Origin: Astrothelium macrocarpum
Lineage: Eukaryota > Ascomycota > Dothideomycetes > Trypetheliales > Trypetheliaceae
DNA length: 64,000 nucleotides
Direction: 5' to 3'
NCBI GenBank assembly: GCA_021030915.1
Contig: JAGEMR010000009.1
Location: 310,001 to 374,000, forward strand
Part shown: positions 54,255-64,000 of the stretch, in pieces
Layout of the letters: each line of letters begins with the position of its first letter
Numbering within the stretch: the stretch's first letter is position 1
The notes under the pieces: model-generated
Database searches by the model: none
What the model was told of the DNA's origin: nothing
What the model saw: only the letters and a program-made list of their open reading frames with translations
Position numbers and translations under genes: made by a program

Positions 54255-55474
54255 CTATTTATCACTGAAGTGAAAGTCCTGCCGTTGAATGCTGATGGAG
54301 TCCATAGCATTGTTGATGATTTTTGCATTGTCAGAGATATTGACAGTCTTGGTAACCTGTAGATAATAGCAGATGAGGACCATAAAGTTTATCAAATGAG
54401 TTGAAGTTTGAATTGGTTACTTACCGAGCCGGCAGCAACAGCTTGTTTAATCGGTTGAAGACACTTGGCGATTGCGCTGACAACCAGCTGATAGCCGTGG
54501 TCCTTGTCACTCGTGTATTTGCATATCTCGATGTGGTCCGTATCAATTGGCGCGGCATCTCCGCAGCCAGGCAGCTGTGCTGACTCGGGCTCGACGATCT
54601 GGATAGTGTTCGATAAACCCCACGTTTCATGGCTTATGGAACCTTGGGAGACTCACTTGCGCGCTTACAATGCCCCATGCGGTCTTCTTTGTCTCATAGA
54701 AAAAAAAAGCCTGGATTTGGTCGACTGGATTTTGTGACACTCGACGCTTTGTCAAGACATCGGGAAAGGCCCTGGTCAACTCATCGAGACGCTCCGAGTC
54801 ACTTCCCAAGAGCTTGAGGGTGTCCTGCTGTGTGTTGACGCCAAAAAAGTTCATGACCTGTCTTATTTTCTCTGCTGGTTTGGCAGATCCAGACCCACGA
54901 AAAGGAGTGCCAAGAAAGATCATGCCGCGGAGGTTCCTTGTGATAGCTCGAGCGCTCGATGCCTCTTCTCTCCGCTCGCCGTGGACGAGCACTTGAGCAG
55001 CGACGAGACCACCCAGACTATGAGCGATGAATACGATAGGGCGGTTCTCCTTTATCGCTAGTTATTTATGGTATCTTCTACGTATATGCCAAGTAGAGGA
55101 GATGAGGAAGAGGGAATGCCACTGACAGTCTTGGTCCGTAAGCGCTCCGCCTCAAGTCTTGCACAGAGGTCATCTGCATCACTATGGATTTCCGTTTTTT
55201 GTACTTGCGACTGATCTCGATGGGTGATGCCACTGTCGTAACCGAAAAGAAAAATGCGACTCCTTTCGACGTCGTGTGGAAGCACTTTAGCGGGCCAAAG
55301 AACCCCATCCTTAGTCCACGTTTCCGCAATGTTTCCTCTCAGGCCGTGGAGGAAGACAATGCTTCATTGTGAACCAGATCAGCAACAGTGCAAATCGGCG
55401 TTGACATGTGATTTGACTTACTCGACTCCGGCTTCATTACCATCATGTACCTTCTCAAGACCGCAAGCTGCCAT
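54255..55474 (-). CDS. SesB/SERAC1-like alpha/beta hydrolase with C-terminal motif
   Basis: Alpha/beta hydrolase of the fungal SesB/SERAC1-like class, used as a stand-alone effector or NLR N-terminal domain. The start MAACGLEKVHDGNEAG joins by an intron to VDIVFLHGLRGNIAETWTKD, the oxyanion strand. Then VLPHDVERSRIFLFGYDSGI and TEIHSDADDLCARLEAERLR follow. After a second intron comes ENRPIVFIAHSLGGLVAAQ with the nucleophile Ser in A-H-S-L-G-G, then GMIFLGTPFRGSG (the TPHxG-type segment). The tail has HIEICKYTSDKDHGYQLV carrying the catalytic His. An intron at 54357-54424 adds a separate last exon of 33 residues, starting VTKTVNISDNAKIINN and ending QDFHFSDK. This exon is not part of the hydrolase fold and matches the N-terminus of the divergent neighbour. 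About 330 residues; the catalytic residues look intact. Confidence 0.82.
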
Positions 55475-56100
55475 GTCACAGTCGTGAAGATTTACAATGG
55501 GTTCGGTGGCCGTGCAAAAAGGTAATACAGTTCTTCTGTCCAAGCCAGCAGAGCCTTACAGCTTCTAATTTATTTGACGGGTCCCATACGGGATGATACA
55601 GGCTAAGCCCGATCATGGCCAGAAGGCTTTGCAATGACTACGCTCCCTGGTGCTGTATGGAGCCACCTTCGGTAAGCATGTCTTTCTGGATTCGCCCTGC
55701 ATATGAGAGCTAACTAATTCTGGCTCTTAATGTGGTCGGCCAGTGCCATCTCGCTCGGCTGCATGGGTGATGGATTCAGCTCAAGGCAAAGGGTAGTGCA
55801 GGAGTTAACGTATAGGCTCGTGGAAGAAGCGCTTACGCGTTGCAAAGTCAGACATCCCGGCCGTCTGGGATGCCTCCGTATGCACGGATGCATCTGTAGT
55901 AGTAGTAAGCAGGAAAAAGAACCGTTCAGCCTTGGTCATTGTGTCCACAATATAGATAGACTATGCTCTGTGAACGCGACTGATCATAAGCTAAAATCAA
56001 CAACCGGTCCTGTAGACTTGTATAATTCCCGAACCAGAGTGAAGATTTGCAGCGACTGCTGTCCATGGGCCATGAACCATAGACCAGCATTGTAGCAGCT
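55475..56100. promoter_or_regulatory. divergent promoter region of the SesB-like / NLR-like pair
   Basis: 626 bp between the two divergent start codons. The frame at 55730-56095 is not supported as coding. Shared control of both partners is plausible from the arrangement. Confidence 0.45.
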
Positions 56101-58629
56101 ATGACGGGGCGTAGAAGTACGCTCAATGCTTCTGGTGATGCGCGGTTAGTCAACGCTAGCGCGGGAAACATTCGAGTCGACGAGCAGAACTTCGAGTTCA
56201 AGGACCGTTCTCAAGTCTCGACAACAAACAATAATCACAACACGATTCACCTCCAGCCAAAATCGAGAAAGTGGTCAAGCGACCCGACAGTCGGCTTCCT
56301 TCAAAACGTTTCGTCAGTCGTCGATCAAAATGATTCAATCGAGTGGCATGAGCCTTCGCAGGCATTCTGCAGTCCTGACGATGGTGAGAAGAAAACGGAG
56401 GACGAGTAAGGATGATGGACCTGTTGCTATCCTTGCCCATTCCACTAACTTCGAGATAGGACCAGAGACTGGGAGACGGCACTTCCCCTAGTAGAAAGCC
56501 TTAACCAGGCCGCCCTCGACTTCCAACGCAAATGGGATAGCCGATCAAAGAAGCAAAGAGAGCGAGTCAACCGCATTACTACGTGGACTCAGCTCAAGGA
56601 TGACATCGGAAAAGAAATCAAGCGGGCCAGGGAATATTTTAAGCGTGGTGACCTTAAACAGAGCAAAATCGGAGACGCCGTTCGCCGTATCAAAGAGAAT
56701 ATTGGCGATTTCTTCCTCTGGCTGGAATGGCTTCCTGGAGACCTCTTGAAAATCTCCATAGTCGGTAAGCATGCATGATGTCCAATTTGAATCGATGTGG
56801 CTGACAACTAATGGAGGAGTCGTAAAATGCGTTCTTTCTGTAGGTTGACTCTCTATCAACGGTAGACCTTGACCTTATACTTGCGGATAGGCAGCGGCCA
56901 ACGGGCAGGACCTCGATAAATCTCTCTTGGATTTCATGTCAATGATATTATCTCTGTTTAGTGACTCGGGCGATTATCTCAGTCTCTGTCGAAAACGTCG
57001 CTTGACCACCTTCATGAGGAATCAAACGCTCGAGATCTTCAAACAGACTGCTAATCTGTTTGTCACGCTGCTCGAATCTAACTTCCTGTCGTCATCACAG
57101 CGTAAGTAGACCTTTCACTTATTGAAGTAAGGAAACCAAATTAGCGAGTGGAAATGGTAGAAACTTGAGTATAGCAGCAGTGGCAGACGTAAGCAAATGC
57201 AAAACGGCGTGCTAGTGCGAACATGGTGGTCTGATCTATGGATCCTGAGAAGTTACTTGAAATCCATCTCAACATCATTCACCACCTCAGTATCATCTTC
57301 ACTAGACATCAAAGACTCTGACGTATGGTATTTAGGCAAGAAGCGCATTCAGATTGAGTCAGGCCTAGACCGTCTACAAGATCGTTTGAAAGAGGTCAAT
57401 CATGATGCCAGGGTTAAGCGTCAACAACCCAAGGTTGTTGCAGGTCTCAGCAGAAGCAGCGGCTCATACAAGCTGCACATTGTCAACAATTACTATAATT
57501 TCTTAGGATCGCATCCAGGGCTCACGCACAGTAAGGAAATAAATTCATATCATGGTGAGCATACATGTTAACTCTGTTGTCATTTAATCATCCTCCTACC
57601 TTGCTTTTCGCAAGTCAAAACCGCTCGCCAAACCTGCTGACGAATGTGATCGCCAGATAAAGGCAGCGATCAAGCTTCCAAACGTCGACAAAAGTCTCGT
57701 ATGGGGATTCATGAATCTGATTCAAGCGAAGAAAGCATTGAGAAAGGTCTATTGCAACTAGTCAGAATCCAGTGCCCAGTGCTGAACATCTTCCAGGACC
57801 CCCCATATCTACAATCCTCGGATATCTAAAGTTCAGGCGCAGCTACAACAGTGATGACTTTGAAGAGTGCTTAACATTGGCCGACTTTCCTTCTAAGCTA
57901 AGGCGCAAACTGTCCGCTCTTACTCAACAAGACACCTTTCAAGACTGGCTCAAAGACGAATCCCAATCTTCGGTACTCGTAGTGTATGGGAATATGGATT
58001 GCGATGACAATATTTCTCCCATCTCATACCTGACTGCCCGGATAGGAAAACAGTATTACGGTAAGGACGGTTTTATTGTCCTTAGCTATATGTGCGGGCT
58101 ACATAGTGAACGTAATGCCGGAGCAATGCTGGCAAGGATGATCGGTCAGCTTCTCTATCAAGCACGCCCGTTATTGTCTACAGCGATTGTTTCGCGAAAT
58201 GAGGAAAAGGGCCTCAAAGGCTGGAAGCTGACAACACTGGCTACGATATTTGGCAGTGTAATCAATCAACTACGCTCCTCTCGTGTCATTGTGTTTTGCC
58301 TTATCGATTCGATCTCAATCTATGAGACTGGTGAAAATAAGAGGGATACCAGAGACCTGTTGTCCGCTCTCAGTCGTCTTGTCAGGTCTATGCATGGAAG
58401 GCGACGCAACTCTCAGGAGGATAAAATGGTCTTCAAGCTTCTGATCAGTGAGGGGACAAGAAGCTTCGAGGCTCATAATTACTTCAAAGAGAAGGAGCTT
58501 CTAGAGGTTGATGGAAATGACGAAGCCAGTGAGGATGAATTTGATGATGGTGATGGCTCTGAGGAAGCATCGGAAAAAAGCGAGATTGTAGAAGAGGAAT
58601 CTCATTTCTCAGACCAAAGCGATCTATAA
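56101..58629 (+). CDS. STAND/NLR-like protein with N-terminal motif shared with SesB neighbour
   Basis: Multi-exon protein of roughly 650-700 residues. Residues 7-36 (TLNASGDARLVNASAGNIRV, then DEQNFEFKDR) align gaplessly with the last exon of the adjacent hydrolase. After TTNNNHNTIHLQ and an intron (phase 2, 56408) comes a helical region: DWETALPLVESLNQAALDFQ and GDFFLWLEWLPGDLLKISIV, then GQDLDKSLLDFMSMILSLFS and IFKQTANLFVTLLES, as in N-terminal domains of fungal STAND proteins. The last part has SSVLVVYGNMDCDDNISPIS where a Walker A loop would lie but lacks GxxxxGK[ST]. It continues IVLSYMCGLHSERNAGAMLA and VIVFCLIDSISIYE (Walker B-like), and ends in an acidic tail. No WD, ankyrin or TPR repeats are seen. 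Exon joins between 57100-57200 and 57570-57775 are uncertain; the latter may be a frameshift. Confidence 0.55.
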
Positions 58630-58981
58630 TAACTCAACAACAAGCGCTGCCTTGTCAGATATTCACCTTATGAATATGGTACTGGATAACGTGAGCGCCG
58701 AAATACCATGTGCATATTCGAATCTGATGTGATATCTCTTCAACCGCAGGTCCACCAATACTACATGGGGAAAACCAAAGTCTATTCGTGAAACTCAGGG
58801 AATAGATTAGACAGCAACAAGTAAGGCGCTTACTGTAGAACGGGACACGGTCTTACTAGAGTAGCCATATGGCTACCTCAAATCAAATCACATGAATTAC
58901 GCAGCCGGGAGCCCCCCAGCGAAATAAGGACAAATCAGGCGAAAACAGTCTCCATTAAAACAATCTAAACCCGAAATGTCC
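58630..58981. other. convergent 3' intergenic region
   Basis: 352 bp between two convergent stop codons; nothing seen beyond 3' UTRs. Confidence 0.45.
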
Positions 58982-59634
58982 TCAATCTCCATCCCCAGCA
59001 CCCCCCAACAACTCCTCCTTCAACTTCTTCACCGCCAACCGCGCACACTCCTCCTTCGCCGCCCCCTTCCCAATGAGGCCCTCCCCCACATCCGCCAGCG
59101 TCCCCGGAAACCGCGAGCTCCCCGGCAGCGTCACCGACGCCGAAAACAACGCCCGCGAGGCCCCCTGGGGCGAGACGCGCGCGAGCGTGTACTGCGGCGG
59201 GGGCAGCCGCAGCTCCTGGCAGTACGCCGGGAGCTTTTGGACGGCGGGGAGGGCGGCAGTGCGGGCGAAGAGGGCGGGGATGTCCGGGGTGGGGGTCGGG
59301 CGGCCCCCAGTAGGCTGTGATGGTGTCTATTTGCGTTCGGTTAGTGTAGCTCGAATGGATCGGTGAAAAACAGGCAATGTACAGTTGGGGCGACAGCCGT
59401 GCGGTCATCTTGGGCCGCACCATCTTGGTATCGGGCCTCGAAGGCCTCGATTGGCTCGATTGAGCCTGGCATTTCCATGGGGTGCTCCTCGAGAAATCTT
59501 TCGAACAACACGGCGTACGTGCCCGATTCTGCGGGCATTGGTACTGGATTGGCTGGAGGATCGCTGGGGCGCTCCACGTATTGTGGGGAGCTGTCATTTG
59601 CTCCGCCAGCATCGGGTGCAGCTTTGGGAGCCAT
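58982..59634 (-). CDS. small protein with dsRNA-binding-like domain
   Basis: Two exons (59634-59383, 59326-58982; intron GTACAT..AAATAG, phase 0) give 198 residues. The N-terminal half is Pro/Ala/Glu-rich (MAPKAAPDAGGANDSS; AVLFERFLEEHPMEMPGSIE). The second half resembles a dsRBM: LPAVQKLPAYCQELRLPPPQ (helix 1), YTLARVSPQGASRALFSASV (strands), and a last helix GKGAAKEECARLAVKKLKEE with the conserved small-residue/Lys pattern of helix 2. The second exon is markedly G+C-rich, which also opens long Pro/Gly-rich frames on the other strand. The first ATG with conserved style is 59634; an earlier ATG at 59766 gives an aromatic-rich, unlikely extension. The domain match is by pattern only. Confidence 0.68.
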
Positions 59635-60399
59635 GGTAATTGCTGATGGATTTGATGCGAATAGATGTTGGATACCTCTGTGGTAGAAAGCGTGGAAGGG
59701 AAAGGTGTAGAATGGCAAGATGTAGACGTAGGAAGTGTATGTAAATGAATCAAGCAAATGAGTCACTTATCAAGGGGCCAGAGCTTCGCGACGCGTCAAG
59801 CTCCAGATATCACACAATCGCGTACATATTGGTTTGCAGATGTGTAACAGTGTAACAGGATATCCCTAGTGGTTTTCAAAAAAGGAAATGAGCTGATAAA
59901 TTTATTATTCTTGGCTGACATCTTTACAAACCAAGGAACGAGCTCTGAAAGGCATTAAAAGAAACTAAAGAGAACCATAACTACTTCATTACCTTTTGTG
60001 AACGCTTTGTTTTTTTGAATTCCCTTGTCCAATTCCGAAGACATAGACTTGTAGAGCCAAGAAAAGCCTCCTTCCCGGTTGGATTTGCAATTAGAACAAA
60101 CAGCTTCAATGTGCCACGAATCAAAATATCAAACGAACTGGAGGCCCCCTGATGTGAGCAGCAAGAAATGGAGAACCAATGAAATCATCCCCCTGGAACC
60201 ATAAGAATGCACTGGTATCTCTCATATATCAAAGCCTCAAACGCCAAATGTCAAAGTAGCCGGAAAGTCTGCGCCTCGTTCCGTAAATGGAGAAACAAAC
60301 AGCCAGATACCGCTCCAGCGTTACTAACGGGACGAATTACGTCGACACCTCCGTCAAACACTCTTGATCAGGGTTGCCAAACTCAGCATCCTTTCAATT
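59635..60399. other. intergenic region
   Basis: 765 bp with the promoter of the dsRBM-like gene and the 3' UTR of the zinc-ribbon gene. No gene was seen. Confidence 0.45.
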
Positions 60400-60777
60400 C
60401 TACTTGTATTGTGGCATGTTTCCAGCACCTGGTGGTGGCCCAGGCGGTGGAGGGCCTTGGTTTTGCATTTGATATTGATTTTGTCCGCCGCCTCCTCCCT
60501 GGGCTTGTTGCTGAACATCAGGTCGATACCTGTTGAGCAGATCGACATCAGCGTCACGAACTATATCATCCATTTGATTGCCAGACGTACCTCAAGTCTT
60601 GATGGAAATTGCAGATTGGGCAGGCAACCTCGTGCCATGGCTTCAAGGAGAAGGGAATCACTGGTATGAAGCAGACAGTAAACCATTCCCACCGCTTGCA
60701 GGGTCGTGCGGACATGTTTCCACAGTTTTGGCATTGTACGACGACATTTTCGTAGCCTTGAAGTCTTGAATTGAAGG
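60400..60777 (-). CDS. zinc-ribbon protein, 5' exon unresolved
   Basis: Conserved small fungal protein with a C4 zinc ribbon. The exon from 60777 reads RLQGYENVVVQCQNCGNMSA, then KRWEWFTVCFIPVIPFSLKP and HEVACPICNFHQDLR. The metal ligands are CxxC (QCQNCG) and CxxC (CPIC), with the hydrophobic KRWEWFT..CFIPVIPFS between them as in homologues I recall from Aspergillus-type genomes. The intron 60530-60590 joins YRPDVQQQAQGGGGGQNQYQ and a Pro/Gly-rich end MPQYK. A first exon with the start codon, expected to read like ICGxHG, must lie upstream (about 60.8-60.95 kb), but I could not place its splice site. Function unknown. Confidence 0.65.
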
Positions 60778-61426
60778 CTGCACGCGTTTATTAGTGGTCC
60801 GACAGCATTCGCAATATCTCGGCAGAGGAAAAGAGCTTGCCATGTTGTCCGCAAATGAGTATGAACGCTATGACGTGATTAGCAGGCTCTCATAGGGGAT
60901 CGAAGGGCTGGAGACGAACCCATAACTGGTCAGGGGCGCGAGATTCACGGTGTTGTTCAATAATCCTGTAGGCGATTTTCAGGACCGTGAAATATGAGAA
61001 GGTGAAAGAAGAATTGAAGGTCGTTAATGGTCGAAGCTGGACGATAGGACGGAGTAACGCGATTGAGGTTACGAGGCCTTGACATAATTGCTGTGGCTTT
61101 GAAACAGCATTGATGCGGCTCGGTCCAGACGGGACCTTAATTACTGCTGACTTACCTAGATGGGTAAGCTTCATGAAAGCTGCTTGCTTAAACACGTGAT
61201 CACACAATCAATTAATACCTACCTAACCTACCTAGCTTACTTAGGTAATTGTTGGACACTTCTCCATGGGGTTTTCAGTAGCCAATTGTCAGAAAACAGA
61301 TACGTTTAGGGTCCGGACGATGTTATGGATTTGAGCGTTCAGTGATAAATCTGTGTAGATCCAGGTTTGCCTGATAACCTAGCCTCAATCAGCTTGACCC
61401 GCTGCAAGTCCAGTACCCTGTAAAGC
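60778..61426. other. 5' side of zinc-ribbon gene up to the inserted element
   Basis: Contains the unplaced first exon and promoter of the zinc-ribbon gene. A short direct repeat of acctacct/aacctacc type lies at about 61218-61236. A 105-codon minus frame at 60890-61207 is not called. Confidence 0.4.
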
Positions 61427-61468
61427 ACTAGGAGTCTCCACCACGGCGCGCCCGATCCCGCGGCGCGA
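61427..61468 (+). repeat. left terminal inverted repeat, 42 bp
   Basis: Begins actaggagtctcc and ends cgcggcgcga. It is identical over 42 of 42 positions to the reverse complement of 63559-63600, with similarity fading just inside (caccaccgagcg versus a CCACCACCACA stretch). Confidence 0.92.
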
Positions 61469-63558
61469 TCACCAAATCAATTCTCACCACCGAGCGTTCG
61501 AATTAGATTATCTTAATAACAACAATAGATAATTAGATTGGATGAAATTTAATCAGTAGAACTAATTCGTACGTTTCATTTGATGTAAATATTTTAATCT
61601 AAATAGTGTTGTGGAATTTGTTTCGTACGCCGTAAGCGACCTTGATCAGAAGATGCTTCATTCTCATTTGTAGGATTTTCTGCCACCACCACAACGTTTT
61701 GAGCCTTTTTTGATATTTTCTGCTATTTCTACTGTTTTTATTTATTTTAAAATGTCTCTATTTTGAACTGTCTATTCGCTATTCGTTATTCAATAATCTT
61801 TCATTTCTATTATATTTGAATTATTCGTTCTTTTTTCCACCATTATTGAATTTCTTACCGGTCGCATCTACGTTCTGCCTTATATTCAATTTCAATTTAT
61901 TTATTAATCTATTATTATATTCTCTGAATCTTCTTTTATTCTTTTTCAAATTATTCAATTTTCTTCTATTATTATTATAATTCACGAATAAATTGAATTT
62001 TGATAAAATTAAAGAATATTATTCCACCGAATTGAGAAAATATTTCCAATTATTTTTGATAATTCATTTTTTATTTTTAAATTTGAAATATTTTTTTAAA
62101 ATTCGAAAATTCTATTTTAAATAAATGATTTTTTATATTTTATTATAAATTCTATATTATGAATTTATCAATTTTTTTCTATATAAACAGATTCAATTCA
62201 TTATTGAATTTTATATAAAACCGCTTCTAATATCTCATAAATATTATATTCGAAAAAATAGAATTTGAAGATTATTCGATTTATTTTAAATCATTTTTTA
62301 TATTAATTTAATCGAATATTATTGAAGAATTAAATAATTAAAAATTTATTTCGAATCAGCCATTTTTAATATTTTTAAAAATGAATATTTGATGATATAT
62401 CTATTAGAATAATAAAAAAAAATCAATTTTATTTAAATTAATTAAATTTTATATTTATTGAATTTATTTATTTAATTAGATATTATAATATTCTATTAAT
62501 AATCTGAATAAATTCATATCCAATAATTGAAAATGATAAATAAAATGAGAAGAATAAATAATCATTAAAATTCGTTTTTTATAATAATAATTAAAGAAAT
62601 TCATAATCAGATAAAATTCATGGCCATTTATTATAAATAATTTCTATTTAAAACCATTATTCATTTTATTTTTGATATTTTTATCGAATATCTTTTTGAA
62701 TTAATCAAATCCGATCTCATTATTCATCCAATCTGAAATAAAAATAATAATATTAAAATTTTGAATAATATAATTTATATATTAAAATCATGAATTTTAT
62801 ATAATATTGGATTGAATATTATAAATGAGAATAGATAATAATAAATTGTCGTTCATAAAGATTATAACGAATATATTAATTCATAAATGAAAATCATCTA
62901 TATCTGCATTTTTCAGAAGATCTCGTTTATATATTATTTTAATAAATATACGATAATGGATATTAATTTGACCCATAATAAAATCTTTTTCATTCATATT
63001 ATAAATATTATAAATATTAATTCAATATTACGCAATTTTAATAATTATCTATTAAAATATTAATAATAAAATAATATTATTGAATTATTCATATTATATT
63101 AAAATATAATTAAATTTATATATAATTATTTATTCTTTTATAAATAAGATCAAATATTATAAAAAATACTGATTTTAATTACGACTGATGGTGATATATA
63201 AAACGATTTATTTAATTCTTTTTTATATCTTTTTTATTAATTTCAATAATAAAATTTTGAATCATTTATATTATAAATAAAATATCATAATTTATAAATA
63301 TATTAATTCATTGAATTAATATTATTTTCTATTATATTAAAAATTTCGCGAGATTATTTTAATGAATTTCTTTTTTAGATTTCTGTATATTTCTATGACG
63401 CCACGATAACGTTATACAATTGATTCCATATAATTTTACTATTTGAGAATAATTAGAAATTTCTTATGCATCCGCCGCTGCAATCGCCGTTTCAATTGGA
63501 TCCATATTGATAGTGCAATTCGTATTCAAAATGTGGTGGTGGCCAAAATTTGAGGTGG

Positions 63559-63600
63559 TCGCGCCGCGGGATCGGGCGCGCCGTGGTGGAGACTCCTAGT
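63559..63600 (-). repeat. right terminal inverted repeat, 42 bp
   Basis: Reverse-complement copy of the left repeat, ending gactcctagt. It contains an AscI-like ggcgcgcc core and a ccgcgg palindrome, as does its partner. The right end lies 56 bp before the RRP7 start codon. Confidence 0.92.
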
Positions 63601-63656
63601 AACCCTTGAACCTTTTTTCTACCGTCGCAAGCAGACCGCAAAGGACAGGACAGACG

Positions 63657-64000
63657 ATGACATCGCACAAAAATCAAAAACAGATCGCTGACTTCACCGT
63701 TCTACCGTGCGCTGTGAATGCTCTCTCATCTTTTCCTCAGTCCGTAACCCATTACCTTTATATTCGACCTCAAGATCCGCACATACCACACCCAGATTCT
63801 CCCCGCTCCATCTTTGTGGCCAATGTACCAATAGATGCGACTGCCCTTCATTTTCGAGAGTTATGGGCAGATCAACTTGGAGGGTCTCGAGTCGAAAAGG
63901 TCGAGTTTGAGGAAGAAACGAGAAAGATAATCGCTGAAGCAGCAGCAAAAACCAACGATCATAACAGAGCCAGTAATGACAAGACGAGCAGGAAACGAAA
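63657..64000 (+). CDS. RRP7: ribosomal RNA-processing protein Rrp7, N-terminal part
   Basis: Rrp7 is part of the UTP-C/CURI module of the small-subunit processome, needed for 18S rRNA maturation. The 114 codons present read QKQIADFTVLPCAVNAL, then SVTHYLYIRPQDPHIPHPDS and PRSIFVANVPIDATALHFRE, the characteristic Rrp7 N-terminal RRM-like domain, followed by LGGSRVEKVEFEEETRK. The gene is cut by the window edge, so the C-terminal part is not seen. The start at 63657 (ATGACATCG) precedes the conserved block by about ten codons. Its promoter must lie largely inside or beyond the inserted AT-rich element. Confidence 0.9.
   Translation, partial: MTSHKNQKQIADFTVLPCAVNALSSFPQSVTHYLYIRPQDPHIPHPDSPRSIFVANVPIDATALHFRELWADQLGGSRVEKVEFEEETRKIIAEAAAKTNDHNRASNDKTSRKR

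Larger units (their letters stand above)
61427..63600. mobile_element. AT-rich element with 42-bp terminal inverted repeats
   Basis: About 2,174 bp bounded by perfect inverted repeats. The interior between roughly 61.7 and 63.4 kb is almost pure A and T with no open frame of meaning, while the ends are G+C-rich. Both ends show TA next to GGAGTCTCC, consistent with a TA target duplication as in Tc1/mariner elements. The interior looks like a transposon body eroded by repeat-induced point mutation or a non-autonomous AT-rich element. No transposase remnant could be recognised. Confidence 0.75.

Noticed and set aside
58965..59753. 262-codon Pro/Gly-rich minus frame and opposite-strand Arg-rich frames
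   Set aside because: Shadow frames of the G+C-rich second exon of the dsRBM-like gene; the spliced frame has a domain.
61427..63600. AT-rich block as centromere, mitochondrial insertion or telomere-proximal DNA
   Set aside because: Perfect inverted repeats at both ends and flanking single-copy genes fit a mobile element better; no telomere repeats or mitochondrial genes seen.
1..64000. tRNA, rRNA and CRISPR searches by eye
   Set aside because: No cloverleaf with A/B boxes, rRNA core or regularly spaced repeats was recognised; a tRNAscan-type run would settle the tRNA question.

Overview
The window is nuclear DNA of a filamentous ascomycete (Pezizomycotina). Genes are split by short GT..AG introns (about 48-75 bp), lie on both strands without operons, and include families typical of this group: a betaine lipid synthase with the fungal domain order, a DUF2828/von Willebrand-A protein, a DUF7025 AAA ATPase, a PTH11-like rhodopsin-domain protein and UstYa (DUF3328) oxidases. 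I cannot name the species; Leotiomycetes or a related class is only a guess.

Layout. 0.1-8 kb is conserved housekeeping: betaine lipid synthase, RER1, mitochondrial enoyl-CoA hydratase and the U5 snRNP factor AAR2. 8-21 kb is gene-poor and holds an acidic conserved protein, a fatty-acid-hydroxylase/sterol-desaturase family enzyme, a secreted NucA/NucB-type nuclease candidate and a small unknown protein. 21.6-29.5 kb is conserved again: DUF2828 protein, HMG-box protein, urease. 29.7-37 kb is accessory: an unknown gene interrupted by one in-frame TAG, an arrestin-like protein, a secreted protein and a GNAT acetyltransferase.

37.6-49.6 kb looks like an undescribed fungal RiPP (dikaritin/ustiloxin-type) locus. 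It has a 126-residue secreted precursor with three copies of the invariant 14-mer LPNIIEVYVPDEPE, two UstYa oxidases with both HxxHC motifs, a full-size ABCB exporter and a rhodopsin-domain membrane protein. The three core copies differ at the DNA level only by synonymous changes. No S41 peptidase, methyltransferase or tyrosinase was recognised, and the precursor has no KR/RR Kex2 site.

49.7-58.6 kb holds a DUF7025 AAA ATPase and then a divergent pair: a SesB/SERAC1-like alpha/beta hydrolase and a STAND/NLR-like protein. The last 30 residues of the hydrolase align without gaps to residues 7-36 of the NLR-like protein. This is the layout of fungal amyloid-signalling effector/receptor pairs and is, with the RiPP locus, the most interesting observation here.

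58.9-64 kb holds a dsRNA-binding-like protein, a zinc-ribbon protein, and a ~2.17 kb extremely AT-rich element bounded by identical 42-bp GC-rich terminal inverted repeats. The element ends 56 bp before the start codon of RRP7, which runs off the right edge. No rRNA, tRNA or CRISPR was recognised.
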